Assembly (NCBI GenBank): GCA_012861695.1
Contig: JAAOOA010000002.1
Coordinates: forward strand, 34,861,244-34,925,243
Length of the DNA: 64,000 bases
DNA from: Trematomus loennbergii
Taxonomy: Eukaryota; Chordata; Actinopteri; Perciformes; Nototheniidae
Reading direction: 5' to 3'
Part shown: piece after piece, positions 14,920-27,900 of the stretch
Layout: every line of letters starts with the position of its first letter
How positions within the stretch are numbered: position 1 is the stretch's first letter
Notes under the pieces: generated by a model
Databases searched by the model: none
What the model was told of the DNA's origin: nothing
What the model saw: the letters and a program-made list of their open reading frames with translations, nothing else
Made by a program: the position numbers and the translations under genes

Positions 14920-15060
14920 ATTATTCCTGAGGCCTAATCATTAGAGAGCTGTTTTAATCAGACTTTCATCAGTGGCTAATGTAACATGATTAATTACGCC
15001 TCCAGGGGCTTGGTCCTTAAGGGCCACTACATCAGGATTACATGACCATCAAGCAGGGAC
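14920..15060. promoter_or_regulatory. Possible homeodomain-rich non-coding element
   Basis: The segment contains several TAAT/ATTA cores, including TAATCATTAG, TTTTAATCAG and GATTAATTACG, in complex non-repetitive sequence. Such clusters are common in developmental enhancers. Functional status and conservation are unknown, and this is a suggestion only. Confidence 0.25.
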
Positions 15061-15301
15061 ACTTTTGTAGGGCAATGTCCACACCATTCAACAAAATTGT
15101 TATTTATAAAAAGCATTATTCAAACAAGTCAGTATTCATATGTATGCTTCCCTCCTTCTCAAACTGTCCTTGACTCCTTGCACACTGTACATTCCCATTC
15201 ATTTGGATTGGATTGTGTTTGTTTAGGGGCAGTTTACACTTGGTAATGGCATTTCACACAACGGTTATGAAGGTCATGTGAGAGACATGAGGGAGAGCAG
15301 A

Positions 15302-15319
15302 GGGGGGGGGGGGGGGGGG
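15302..15319. repeat. G18 homopolymer run
   Basis: A run of about eighteen G residues lies between GAGCAGA and TGATGCTGC. It can form G-quadruplex structures and its length is likely to be uncertain in the assembly. Confidence 0.9.
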
Positions 15320-16522
15320 TGATGCTGCAGCCACCACCTCCAGTTTCCCACGTTAACCTGACTCACCTGCCTCCTGACAGCCCGGCAGCGGGAGGAAATG
15401 GGCATTGTAACACTAAACCCAGACTTGCTGAGCTCGTTTTTTTACCAAAATAGTCTCTATTGTATGTGTGTGGTGTGATGTGTGATGTGTGTGCATGCTG
15501 TATGTGATTTTAAGACACTTTAATTAAATTAAAAAAAGTACTGTTATTTGTGGAATAATTAAGGATAATTTTTGTCAACACTTTCATTGTAGCCAGCACT
15601 TTAAGTACTAATAAAGTATTTCTGAAGGCCACATCCCAGTGCTCTTTGGATCCTTCAGTTGTAATTTGCTTATTCCATATTGTTAATAGCTCAATGGGAA
15701 GATTTTTTTTCTCCGAAAAACACTTAAAAGGCAAGTCTCCCAAAATAATACAAGGATCTTAAGATTTTTTGCTTAATGTAAATGAGTGCAATTTATTTCG
15801 AGGTTGTTATTGCTTAAACATTTTCATAATTACTGTACTGTAATTGCGGCCTAAAGTCTTTAATCTAACCTTTACTTTCATTTTTAACTTATTAGCATGC
15901 TATCTCTAAAGAAAGCAGATATAAGTGCACAAATAAGTCACAAAGATCCAATACAGGTAAATAAAATAGTATATACAATGAACAGTAAGGGCAGCCATTC
16001 ATCAGGTCTTACCCAGGGAACACACAGGGAAATTATTCACCTAAACAAGTGATGCCAATTTCAGCTAACCATTTTTTATTGTGGCTATCGCATACATATC
16101 AAAGTGTAACTGTTTTGTAAAGCTGCTATCATCCATGCATCTTTTCCAAACGGTGTTGGAGGTATTAATGTAAGCGATGTACTGCCACACACAGCCAGTC
16201 TAACTGGTCTGCAGTACTTGTCTAAACAGATGCATGTTTGGCAGGTCGGGGGGTAGGGCATGCAGGTACATAAATTTCTCTTTTGTTGTTTTTTAAATCA
16301 GTGAAAGCCTTAGATTACAGTAAATCTGCTTAAGGAGCAACCCCCCCACACAGACACCCACCCACACACAAACACACACACAGACACACATGTGACATTG
16401 GTTGAGTCTCAGTCAGGCTGTGTGGGTATTCATGATGAAAATACATTCATGAACAAGCATCATGGGCGTACAAAAGCGCAAGAGGCATTGCACTTGAGAA
16501 ATTGGCACTCACACCCCCTACG

Positions 16523-16600
16523 CTTGTCTCTCTCCTCCGTATCTCCCTCCCTCCCACCTTTGCTAGATGAACTCTCTCTCTCTCCCCCTCTCTCTCTCAG
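16523..16600. other. Polypyrimidine (CT)n tract upstream of exon A
   Basis: About 78 bases are nearly all C and T, including TCTCTCTCTCTCCCCCTCTC. The tract lies some 740 bases upstream of the exon A start codon. Such CT/GA tracts are often found near vertebrate transcription start regions, and this one may mark the exon A promoter or leader. It also ends in CTCTCAG, so a splice acceptor use cannot be excluded. Confidence 0.4.
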
Positions 16601-17340
16601 ACGCTCTGTTGTCAAAGTCAAGGCTGCTCTGTAGTGAACTATCTCTGTGATTTATTCCTTATTTTCATATCAACACTGCCTCGTGAGATCTGAGACGAGT
16701 AGGTAGGTGGACGAGGAGAGAGGGGGAGGACGCACATGCATTCACACACACTCCTGGATACAGTCGCTCAGTCACTGCCTGGTGCAGGTGACAGGAGTTG
16801 GCTGCTTCTGGATCAGTGTTGTGGCACCGGTCCTCACTGTTACCTGAACAAGTTCTGCTCTGCAAGAGGGAAAACGATTTGCTTCTTCCTGTGCCATCTC
16901 TGCTCATGGGAGCTGTTAGTTCTGAGCTCAGGTTGGGGCTTTGACCAGGACTGCAATAAAGACATCCCTAATTCCAAGAGGCACTGAAAAACAGGAAGAG
17001 GAAGAGAGCAGAGCGAAGAAAAGGACCAGATCAATATTTCAGAGAGAGGCTCTACAACTTCAGGCTTACTTTGCCTGTCTACTAGTGCTGTTCTGTGACG
17101 CTATTTCCTTCAGAGGGATCATTCTTATCACTCTCTAAGAAAAGGAGTGTGTGACCCCTCTGGGGCTTCAGTGTTTGGCCCCGGGCTAACGCTCCAAGGG
17201 AAGCCGAGCAGCAGGAGGAGGTTTTGTTGTTGTTTTGGATCTCTCCATACAGCTGTGTGAGATATGATCGAGTTTGGGATAGAACTCCCCATGGCCTTCG
17301 ACTCTTTGCCGTAGCCCCAGTGGAAGCTTTGGATGCAGGC

Positions 17341-17467
17341 ATGGCCGGCGGACAGACGCCCCTGCTGCTGCTGGTGCTGCTGGCGGAGGTGCTGAGTGGA
17401 CTGTGTGTACCAGGGGACGGCTCAGGGAAGCACAAGGGAAGCTGGAGGTGGAAAGGTGACAGGAGCC
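17341..17467 (+). CDS. robo1: Candidate alternative first coding exon A of robo1
   Basis: The ATG at 17341 has G at -3 and +4, a strong Kozak context. It opens 42 codons plus one base. Residues 8-14 (LLLLVLL) form the core of a signal peptide, with cleavage likely after Gly20. The tail that follows (residues 21-42) is rich in Gly, Lys and Arg and holds one Cys (22) and two Trp (35, 37). The exon ends at a strong donor, GCC|GTGAGT, in phase 1. A second possible donor, AAAG|GTGACA, would end it at 17455, also in phase 1 and on a split Gly codon as in exons B and D. A plausible acceptor at 17251-17252 (CTCTCCATACAG) means this may be a second exon behind a non-coding one. Assignment to robo1 rests on strand, design, phase and position; the peptide itself is not one I recognise, so another gene's first exon is possible. 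Confidence 0.5.
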
Positions 17468-19855
17468 GTGAGTAACTCCTCCCTCCCTCTGCTACACTTT
17501 ATTCGCTTCCCTTCTCCTCTTCCTTTCCTTCTTACTCTTTGCATTTTTTCACGGACAGGGTCAAACCTGTTTTCTTGCTTTAACTTTTCTTTGACTTTTC
17601 TTTTCATTCCCTCGACTCTTAAAGTGAGATCCGGGAAGAACTAAACATTGTGTGCTATTTCTAATTACGCTGGTTGCCGTTTGACTCTCAGCTCATTTCT
17701 CTGTGACAGGCACTTGTATGTGGGAGTGAAGTAAATTATCTATATGAGGCCAGAGACCTTTGCTTTCATTGCAAGCTTTACGATGTATCAATATGTACGT
17801 GAGTGCAATAGAGCCTCTGCTTTAGCCTTTGCTGTGAGTTGCAATTCACAGTTTATTATGTTCTCCCTACACTCCTCTTTCTCCCAGCATCACTATAATA
17901 TTCCTGCATGAATATCTCATAGGGTCTCATTCGTAGTCATTAATTGATCAGTGTTGAGTTGTAAAAAGCTACTCAGAGTGATGGGAATGCCTATTTCCTC
18001 AGAGTAACAGCAGAGTGGAGCTCTGAGTGAGTTCATTATATATGCTGACACATGAGTGCATGGATGTTGGGTGGAGAGAGGATGTTCAAATGAGCAAAGA
18101 GCTGCGGTTGATTCAGGACATAGCCTCTGTCCCCGGGCTTTTGACTATAGGCTAATGGGATTGTTTGGCATGCTACCACTGCTTGACGCTGAGTGATGAA
18201 GTGGGGAGTTTGTCCCTTTGTGTCCGTCCCCTCAGTGGAGGTTAAAGGGAGATCACTATCTTGATACTGTTCCAAGATTAAATGACTGGAATGGGATGGA
18301 AGAGGCACTAAGTCAAGCTAGATCAGGGTGCTTTCCTTCCCAAGGAGACACAGCGGGCACAGGGTGGCATGAAAAGTGATATCTTTTACAATGTTGGATG
18401 CCAATGACACTAGAAGTCTTGAGTTTAGGTTTATATTTAGCTACTTGAAGATACAATTTCTAATTCTGTAAAGGGGTCTCAAATGCCACATTTTGTAATC
18501 AGCTGACAGTTTGACTCAACCAAGCTCAAAGATGAGTTCAGGCAACAGTGATACGGGAGGAATTGAAAATGTTGGTGCACTCTTTGCTGCGACAACAAAA
18601 TCATCATCTTTAATTGAAAGAATTGTGTTTTCTAAAATGTTTTGCATATTTTAAAATATTCAATTTGCTCTGTGCTTGACGTGTTTTGAGTGTTTTTCCA
18701 ATTCACAAGCAGGAAGCTGCCTGCAGACTACAAGATAGTAGTGAGCTTGATCACTACTTTTCATACATTTACTGCATACGGCTTCCGCGTATCTCAGAGT
18801 TGTTCTATAGCCTGACCCCAACCTTTTTCTGTCTTGTATCAGACTCTGCTCATGCATAGTACTTAACACAAAAGATGGTGTACATTCTCCCTGTCAATCA
18901 ACTTTATTGATAACATGTGCGTTTTTACAGCCGAGTAATACATTCATGGTGTGTTTAAGAGCTCTAAGTCTTTGCCATCATTTACCTGAACCAACAACTC
19001 CCTGTGGACCTGGAACAGAGACTCGAACTCACAACCATTAACATGCAATTCACCTCAGTTATGATCCACAGGAAACACAGGTGTGCAGTGCTGCATTAGC
19101 TTAAAGCTCTGAATCCTAGAATACATTTCAAACATTGAATCCAACAATGGCCTGGCACACATTATCAATAGTATAAGGTATATCATTATTTATAATCAAT
19201 ATTTTAATATCAGTAATGGATCAAATGAATGCGTGTGTATATGAAGTAGGTTGGTTTATGGCCTTGGTGTATTGGTTTGCTTTCCCCACTTTCATCAATG
19301 TTGTTTCTAAATGCTGCAGGCAGCTGTTTTCAGCTGTACAAATAGTGCAGCGCAGAAAAGCCTTGGTACATGTCATGTCTATGAACTCCAACCCTGCTGT
19401 ATGCATACAGTATATTTGACTAGGAACGTAATTATTTTTGAAAGATGCTGCCTGGGTTGAAATCAAAATACAACACTAGATGGAGTCTGACACATACAAA
19501 ACATTTCAAATGCATCTTATTTTTTTTTTATAATCTCACCTTGTAGAAACATACATTATCTGTAATAACCACCAAAATGTAAAAATGTGTGTGGGATTAT
19601 CTCACTTTTCTGCTATATACTAAATGTGGCACGCTGCAGTTTGCACACAAAAGTTCCATTTGGCAGCCCACAAATAATACAGTGATATGCATGAGGGCAG
19701 CCTGCTGATATAAGTGATAATGTCAACAGCTATTATTTGCTACCTGAGACTAAATCTCTTCTAAACTTTGCAAGGCAGAGCTCTTCACTCTGACAGAGCA
19801 AGGTGTGCACTTTCCAAATTCATGTAGGCACAATCTCTATCTCTCAGTCAACAGA

Positions 19856-19856
<1 letters not shown>

Positions 19857-19932
<76 letters not shown>

Positions 19933-19970
19933 CACACTCACACTCACACTCACACTCACACTCACACACA
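19857..19970. repeat. Compound microsatellite (CA)n then (CTCACA)n
   Basis: About 68 bases of pure CA pass directly into about seven units of CTCACA and end in CACACA. The hexamer block probably arose from one C-to-T change in the CA tract followed by unit duplication. Confidence 0.97.
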
Positions 19971-22763
19971 GTCCAGTACGTGAACTCTCAGTAGGACTAA
20001 TACATAGAGATTTTGGTGTATGCGTTTCCGTGTGTGTTTGTGCATGTGCGAGTGTGAGTATATAATAAATAAAATATCACATTTTCTATTTTTAGTGGCA
20101 AGTTGTCACTTTGAGTCCACAAGGCTCAGATATGTCCCTCCCTGCAATCCTTTCCTTTACGCCTGTAACTTTATTCCCTTTTTTTCACATCTTCTCCTTC
20201 TGAGTTATTGCAACTATTTGCTGCTCAAAAGACTCCTCTGCGGTGGGTTGGTTGTGTTGCTGAAAGCAGAAGTTCTGACCTTCTTTTGAAAAGACATCAA
20301 AGTTTATAATTAATACAGTGTATTTATCAGTATTCATGCATAAAGATGAGCTTTGGTGCAAACTCGTGCTCTTTGCTGAGGTTTTGATTCTCCTCTGTGA
20401 CATGGACTCATCCTTATGATGGATGATGAAGATTATAGGATTTGCAGCTGATTTACTCCCCACAAGATGCTAACAGAAAACACACACGTGAATGGCTGCC
20501 TCTAAGAATTTGATCAAAGTATACACATATTTGTTGCAGATCTACTAAGTAAACAGAGCTTTTGTATATAATTTAAAGTGAATATTTTTCTACTTAGTCC
20601 TATACGAAACAGAAGTACCGATGAAGACGGATACTTTGAATGTACAACTATCGTTTACAACTTTACCCACACTACCATTGTAAATATAAGATTAAGCTAA
20701 AACCAGCATGACATACTGTATGTTCCATGGGAGTTGCACATGCAGGGATATGAACTCATTGTATCCAATAGATGGCAACAGTGACATACAGCCTGGTGGA
20801 GATAGAGTGAATGAATGAGTGCTAATGATCTGTGGACTGAATCATGTGGTTTAGGTCAGAGGCCAGGCAGTAACCACACACACACTGTCATCAGAAACAT
20901 AGGCCAACCCAGCAGACCTTCTCAGGCATGTGAGACAGTTATTGCACGTGCCTGTTTGAGGCATGTATGATATCTCTTCTTCTTTTAAATCTAACATTTC
21001 CAAATATTTGATCTTAACTCATTTTAAAAACTCATCATAAAATGTTAATTCATACTCGCCCTGTTATTTACTGTGAGAGGTGTTAATAAGCACCAGAGCC
21101 CAGGTGTTGTCTTTTTTTTCTGGGTTATTCCTTGCTGCTTTGAGTCCTTTGGGTCTGTATCTGAATATGTATCTTGCCCTTGTGCAAACAAGTACTCCAT
21201 TTACTCTTTCAGTAGATGGCAATAGAAAAAACCTATAAGTAGTATATTTGTTTCAGCTTCACAGCGTCTGGTAGTGCGTTATGGTTTGTGGTTACAACTG
21301 TTATGTGACTCAGTCTTTGGTAGTTTGTTGCATTCACCTAAACGTAAAGAAACTTCAAATGCGAGGATTTATGAGAAGAATTTAAACTTTTTAGCAGAGA
21401 GAAGTAAAAGAACAGGTGGACACTGTGATAAGACATGGTCCATAAATATGGGGCTGTGACATGCGTGGGCCGGAGTGAAAGCGCACGGATCTGGGAATCT
21501 GAGGATATTACGGATCAAGGGTCATTCTGTGCTGAGGCAGGTCTTCAGAGGTTAAAAATCAAATGGCACCACACCTCCCACTCTTTGATGTTTATTATTC
21601 TCTTTTCACGCCACTTTCACTCAAACTTTTTACAGGCAATGTCTTTTGCCTGGTTCCACATCTGGATCTCAGACGTATCAAATATATAATAGAATGTAAA
21701 GGGGAAAAAAACACTTTTCATATGTATCTATTTTCGTCCAGATGTCTGTTACTTTAAGGCCCTTCACTCACTAGATGTAATGCCATTCTAGGCATTTCTC
21801 TCTGCTTTCATGTGTCACATTTACATTTATATTTGCATAACATTTCAATTAAAACTATATCCTGATCAATTAAAAATATGGATAGTGGAGAGGATATAAA
21901 AAAGCTGCTTTTTATTTGTTTATGTCTCTTGACTGGCTGCTGATTCACTAATGGGTTGGGTTTAATTGTACTGCCATAAACTAATGTAAGGATTTGAACC
22001 TCTGCCATCACAAGGACTTTTTTGCTTGCCAAAGTTTAAATTAAAATGCTTGAAGCTATCATTTGTCAAGCCTCCATCAAGCTGAACTCTAATGATAAAT
22101 GTTTTAATAAAAGTAAAGCAATGGCAATAAATACACTAGCACTTTAGGGCTTTAATTCATATAGATGTTATTTAAAAGCTGCCGCGTTGTCAATGCCAAA
22201 CGTCTCTGATGTGTGTAGAAGAAGAATAGATAAAGAATGTTTGGCCGAGGATTAACAAAAAAGAAACTATAAAAAGAGAGTTTTTTTTTTATTAAAGTTG
22301 CTTAATGTTGTGGTGCGCATTGCCCAAGACAAATATGCCTCTTTTAATTATTGTCCATATAATAAAAGCAACCGAAACTAAAACACAATCAAATGTTAAT
22401 AATGTAGCGTCTTCTCCTGGTACTGTTTCCATTCAGGAAGTGGATGAAGGATTATGTTATGGCTGAACTAGTGAATCATACTGATTGGTCAGGGCTTTCT
22501 TACTCGAGAAGGTGTAAAACAGGGTTGTCCAGATGTTGAACATTTTGGTGAAAAAAAACAACACTTGATTCAGGTTTCTTTAGCTGTATTCATCCTTCCA
22601 TTATTTAAATGAAATACATCAGACTTGGTAAACTTCTGCACATTAAAAACACATATTCATGTTTGACAGAATGAGTTCAATTTACAGCACAGTTTGTCAG
22701 CTCTTTCATTATCATTTTTGCTGATGAGACAGCCTATCTTCTGAAATGCACACTGTAGGGCAC

Positions 22764-23275
22764 TCAGACGTAAATGCATGCATATAGGGCAGTCAGTCTG
22801 TCTGTCTCCAACCACAGAATAAGACAGGGCAAGCTCTTTACCATCCCATACAAAAATCTGCTGGGGCCTCTGTTTTCCACATCATGCAGGAAGTGTGGCA
22901 GCACATTACGTGGCAACTGCCGCAGTCTGTGTTCAAACACTTTTGAATGGGCCGCGATCTCGTCATTATGTTCACCCGTGGAAGTAAAATGTTCCAGGGT
23001 CCTGCCAATCTTGTGCATCAATATTTTTGACGCCTCACTGGCGTACTCATCTTGCATCTCACTGGAGGCCTTGGAGTGCTTAACTGACTGAGTGGGCTTG
23101 GCCCCTCTCCGAGCGGTGCCGGTGTGGACTCTGTTCCACAGATGTTGGATTCTGCCAGGGGAGTGCAGGGCCTTGACTCAGCCTCAAAGAGGAAGGGCTC
23201 CTCAGGGTGCTGGTCCAGGTTTCACTGCTGGTGCCATCAGGTGATTCTGCAGCCACTGGAGGTTCCTTAAACATT
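22764..23275 (-). pseudogene. Degenerate C-terminal exon of transposon MADF gene
   Basis: Read on the minus strand, an acceptor-like TTTAAG near 23270 opens a Pro/Ser-rich linker. This continues, after a one-base frame change near 23100, into a charged helical segment (SSEMQDEYASEASK, then FEHRLRQLPRNVLPHFLHDV). The last part resembles the C-terminal region of MADF/Myb-like accessory proteins of Harbinger-type transposons, with a pattern of basic residues, LP and a short amphipathic helix. The frame change and early stop in the upstream frame suggest a dead copy. It pairs with the MADF exon at 24479-24659 on the same strand. The family assignment is from pattern memory and is moderate at best. 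Confidence 0.45.
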
Positions 23276-23595
23276 TTAAATACATTCACAATTAGTTGGA
23301 TTTAATACCATGGATTCTTAAAACTGTTTACTATTCATAGCAAAACAATACCCTGAATGTGTGTGCCATTAGTTCGGGCGTGGTCAAGTGTGAGAGGCAC
23401 ATTGTAGACAAATTGTGATGGCTCTATTCAGATGCTAAAATCATACTTCTAGACAGATTGTGGAAGATAATGGGAGAAGGAGCCACCATCACGTATGAAA
23501 GGCAACATGTGAATAGAGGGGCGGTAACCGTCTTGCAAATTTACATTTCAATCTTGAACAATGAACAGCGGTAGACAGTAACAAAGAACATTTAC

Positions 23596-24075
23596 TTAAA
23601 GTGGACCTATCATGCTATATTTTTAATATAGTGTAGGACCATACCTATATAAGGCATATTTATACTTTTTTTTTTTCAAAATACCAAACAGATCATGCAT
23701 TTTAGCCATGCCTCATTTCGCTCAATTTGAAAAATGTTAGCTCTGTTTTTGCAAGGGCTGATTCTGTGAGAACAGCACCATCTACAGGCCTGGCATATGT
23801 ACTACAGCGTCTCCAGCGCTTTCGAACGGCAATGGCCGTGGCTGTCTCCTCCTGATTGGTGGAGTTGGCCCAATAGCCGTAGTGCCACCGTCTTGACGTC
23901 AGGACACTGTTCAAATCTGGATCAGTTTTTATCAGATCCGTTGCAGCCCCTTTTTTAGAGATTTGGGTATGGAGGAAAATAGAGAGGGTTGTGTTTTCTG
24001 ACACTTGGTGAGTTCCCTGGAACACCGGGGACACATATTCATGTATAAAAGACGTACCTGAGTGCATTTAGCATG
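23596..24075. mobile_element. TTAA MITE, copy 2, right end lost
   Basis: The element begins with TTAA followed by AGTGGACCTATCATGC and runs nearly identical to copy 1 for about 470 bases. The right terminus stops at AGCATG, where copies 1 and 3 continue with ATAGGTCCCCT and TTAA. So the right inverted repeat and target site are missing. It lies between the two halves of the MADF relic, in what would have been its intron. The high identity to copy 1 by eye points to recent activity of the family. Confidence 0.8.
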
Positions 24076-24204
24076 TAAGTACTGTACTGCTCCACTCCCA
24101 TTCAGGCAAATAGTGTACTTTATACTCTGCTACATTTATTTGATAACTTTAGTAACTTTGAAGATTCAGAACAATACAAAATATAATCAAGACCTATTTT
24201 ATCA

Positions 24205-24300
24205 TGTATTATTATAGGTTAAGATAAAAACGTTATTGATCCCATGGTGAATTTCATAAGCTACCCAGGAGTATATAATGTAATTTAAATCAGCTCCTCC
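24205..24300. repeat. Possible LINE 3' tail fragment
   Basis: The segment includes ACGTTATTGATCCCATGGTG followed by AATTTCATAAG. This resembles the TTATTGATCCC...GGAAATTC tails that are frequent in teleost retroelement copies. No reverse transcriptase sequence adjoins it. Confidence 0.35.
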
Positions 24301-24478
24301 TTTACCAGCTGCCACATTAAGGTGATGAGCACATTAATCCATCAATAATTATAATACAATAATATATATATTATTCTGTTATTGTTATATTTACCACTGT
24401 GAATGAATGAAATAATGTTTTTGTAAATGAAAGAAGCAATAAACACTTATTTTTACTCAACAAATAAAATAGTTACCG

Positions 24479-24659
24479 TGATGTTGAGGTTTGAAGCACT
24501 CTCCTTCCTTCTTGTGTAGGGCTCTAGAAACTGCAGCCTGGTCAGGATCCACTGCTGTCTGCCAGTCTTTAGTGTTCCAGAACTACCCGATCGTGCAATT
24601 CTCCTGCACCGGGTGTACTGGGTTCGCAGAGAATCCCACTTTTTCTTGAGCTCTTTCTC
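24479..24659 (-). pseudogene. MADF-domain exon of a transposon-borne gene relic
   Basis: On the minus strand, a good acceptor (TGTGTGCTTCAG) opens a 181-base reading frame that ends at a donor-like ACG|GTAACT. The peptide has the back half of a MADF domain: EKELKKKWDSLRTQY, a basic CRR segment, SGSSG, then QQWILTRLQFLEPY and RRKES. Order and spacing (KxxWxxLRxxY ... W ... LxFLxPY) fit MADF proteins, which in fish are often carried by Harbinger-type DNA transposons beside a nuclease gene. The front half of the domain is not found upstream, so the gene is broken. A terminus-like sequence at about 24891-24945 supports a transposon origin. A domesticated host MADF gene is less likely given the breaks. 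Confidence 0.55.
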
Positions 24660-24890
24660 TGAAGCACACAAATAAACTATTTAAGCATTGTGGCTAGTAA
24701 GCATGTCCAATTCATATCTATATGCAGTGCCAAACCAGTAGCAACAGCTAGCAAAAAATAACAACAAAACACAAGGTTGAAATATCAAATTATATTTCAC
24801 GTTAATATCACTGTACGCTGGCAAACAATAACAAACCAACAGTTTCTGCTAAAGAGCTCAATTGATGGAAAAAAGAGAGAATCTTAGCCC

Positions 24891-24945
24891 GACATCTATC
24901 GACATCTATCGACGCCGAAAATCGGCTTGGTGTGTAAGGACCTTT
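24891..24945. mobile_element. Putative terminus of the MADF-bearing transposon
   Basis: Two tandem copies of GACATCTATC are followed by a small hairpin (GCCGA-AAA-TCGGC) and by TTGGTGTGTAAGGACCTTT. On the minus strand this reads AAAGGTCCTTACACACCAAG, a motif layout I associate with termini of fish DNA transposons. It sits just outside the MADF exon on its 5' side. I did not find the matching opposite terminus near 22.7 kb, so the element is probably truncated. Confidence 0.4.
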
Positions 24946-27900
24946 AGACTTCACTGATGAAGTGGTAATTACAGGAGAGGCCTCACACCTCCAGAGAGCA
25001 GCACACCCTTCTTGAGCTGAAGGCACCCTGTTTTTATGTGTGACACATTTTGGCTTAGTCATGACTTAAAGTTGCACAAGTGGAGATTTATTATAGGCAA
25101 CCTAAGCAGAAATTGTACTACTGCTGCTTGTTGAATAAGAGGCTGTGTGACTGTTGAACAATTTGATGTGATGACAGATGGCAATTCTATACAATTGCCA
25201 ACACAATCTTAATGGAGAGCTCATCTTTCTATGATGAAAAAACCTTAGAGTAGCAACTGAAACTTACATTACAATTCCCAGAACCGTTTCAAACAACACC
25301 AAATAAACGAAAACATATTTTATGCCACAGACTGGTTTTGGAAATCAGTTTAATAGCTATTCCAATTATGCCTGTGCGCATGGCTGCCATAGTGGCAGAT
25401 CCGCATCACTGTAAGTATAATCCAGCTGCGTCAGTGGTTGTGTCTTCCACGGTGGGAACGAACTCAGAAGGTCTTTGCATCAGCATCCCTTCACCGCTGA
25501 CAAGGCATTTGCACACATCATTTCCTCACAACAATCCCAGCTCTGTCTACCAGCATCAGCACAGTCACGATGGAAATACATTCCTCACAAAGCACTGGTT
25601 AACTGCGAGCTTGTGTTTTGCATCTGTCTGGAGTTATTCGAGCCATCTGTTTCCACAACACAGACAGAAAGGAGATTTTTTTTTGGTTTGAAGTCAACTG
25701 GCACTACTGAAGCTGGATCCAAGGTTGGGTATGGATTTCACTCCTACCACTAATTGAGTTTCACTCTCACCATATGTGGCAGTCTTCAATGTACACTTCA
25801 AGGTGACCAATCTTTAACAGGACCATGTGGAAGTTTTGACTTTGTTTTAACTTTTTTTCTTTTTAAAGTTACCTGAAATAACTGTTAAATTAGATGGTAT
25901 TGTCTTGCTGTAACACGCCCAAGTTTTGAATGCCAGGATAACGATATATAGCTGACTGTTAGTGTGCGACAGTGTGAATAGGAGGAACAATCAGGAATCA
26001 CCCACACCTTCTGACGCAGTGAGAGGCCAGCCATGGCAGCGGCACTAATCAGCACTAATGAAGACTGGCAGTGGAGCCTCACACCATAAAACCTTAAATG
26101 AACCCCCGTCATTCATTTGTTAATTGGAAATTTGGAATGAGACAAGGTTGCTGTTATTATTCTGAACAGCCTCTTTTGTACCACAACGACTACTGATTAT
26201 CTAAAGTGGCATTTATTTTGATCATTTGGCCACTGCATAGGTTTTATCTTGAGTTTTGAGTTATGTAACCAATCCTTCATTTTGCTCTCTTGTCTACAAT
26301 GCTGGAAACTGACCTATTCAGCATGGAGAATACACCACAGTGCAGGATAAAAGTGAAACAGCACAGACATAGCCTCACACCACATGAAGGCACTATTGGA
26401 AATATTACCACCAGATGTCTGACTCCATGGCATTGGTTTCCCCCTCTGTAGCCCTCTTGAATGCATGAATGTAACACAAATGTTGTTGGTGTCTTGTATG
26501 ATTTATGAAGCTGTGGATTTACTGCCATAAAGCATGAACAGTTGCTTTAGACATTGTATTGTGTGCAACTGATTACATTCTCAACTTTCAAGGACAGATT
26601 ATCTAGTTTCTTTTGAATAAAAATGCATTTCTTTTAATGTGTCCAAGTTTAACACATACAGAGGGTAATGCAATACACTGAACTGTAGCACATCAGTCCA
26701 TAACCTATAGCTGCAGTCCAGAGAGTCACCTGCCACGATAAATTTGGCTGAATTTGTGTGGTGAAGGAGTGACAGAATATTGGGGGGGAGGGGGTTGGGA
26801 GGCTTGACAGGAGGTGTGGAGAGTTGCACTTTATCTTTTGTTGCATTTATGCCTTTTCAGAATTTACGATTTGCTTCTCACAGCCTCTGGCACTCGGGTG
26901 CCTCGGCATTCCCATGTGTCATGTAACACCTTTGCTTTGTAGCAAGCAACAACAAATCATTATGCCTGACAACCAAATTGCAGAGTTTACTTGACACTAG
27001 TAGTTTTTGGAAAATGAGTAATATTGGAATAGATTATTCTGTGTGCATTTAAGGTTATTTCTATATTCCAGGAGTAACTGAATGAATGGGAAACATCATA
27101 GGAACTGTTAGATTTCCCCATTAAGGCGACCAGAATGGAGAATAACAGATGCACACTGTTTATTTTGACAGAAGTGAGCATGCAATTTAGTGTTAGCAAA
27201 GATAACAAACACACCTGTAAAAATGTTTCATGCTTGGAGTCATTTCTATGAATTATGGCTTTGTTGTCACAGCTTGTATCCTCCATTTGCATATACCCTA
27301 GAAAATGACTCATTCTGCAGTCTATACTGTGTGAAGCAATTCTGTGCCAACATGTTTTGCTGTCTCCACGGATACAGCATATCATCAGCAGCCATTTATC
27401 TTACATTGATGATTATCACAAGGAAACTATATATGAAGTAGACGTTTAATAAATGTCTTTGTTGAAAGATATATATGCTATATCCTTGACAATTAAGTGT
27501 AAATCTATTTGACAGGATTTTGCACTTAGACAGTTAGAGCAAATGCGTAATAAAATATCCTGAATTGTTTTATAACCTATAATTATGTCGTCACCTGAAT
27601 ACCCTCGGGTAGAAAATCAGGTGGAAACAAGCATGATTTAATGAGGCGACTTTTGGAAGGATGTTGTTTAAAGGTGTGTTTGAGGTCATATTATCTGCAG
27701 GGTTATGGAATTGATATCTTTTCCTAAATTCTGTTTAACAAGAGTTTCTCTAAATTCCATTAGGAAAATGAATGTGTTAACTTGTCAGAAAAAAGCACAT
27801 ATTGAGTTCACACATTGTAAATCTTGAATCCTGACTTCATCCTGAAGAATTTGAACTCACAACTTGCCTTAGGCTGTACGGACTATATTTCGTTCAGTAA

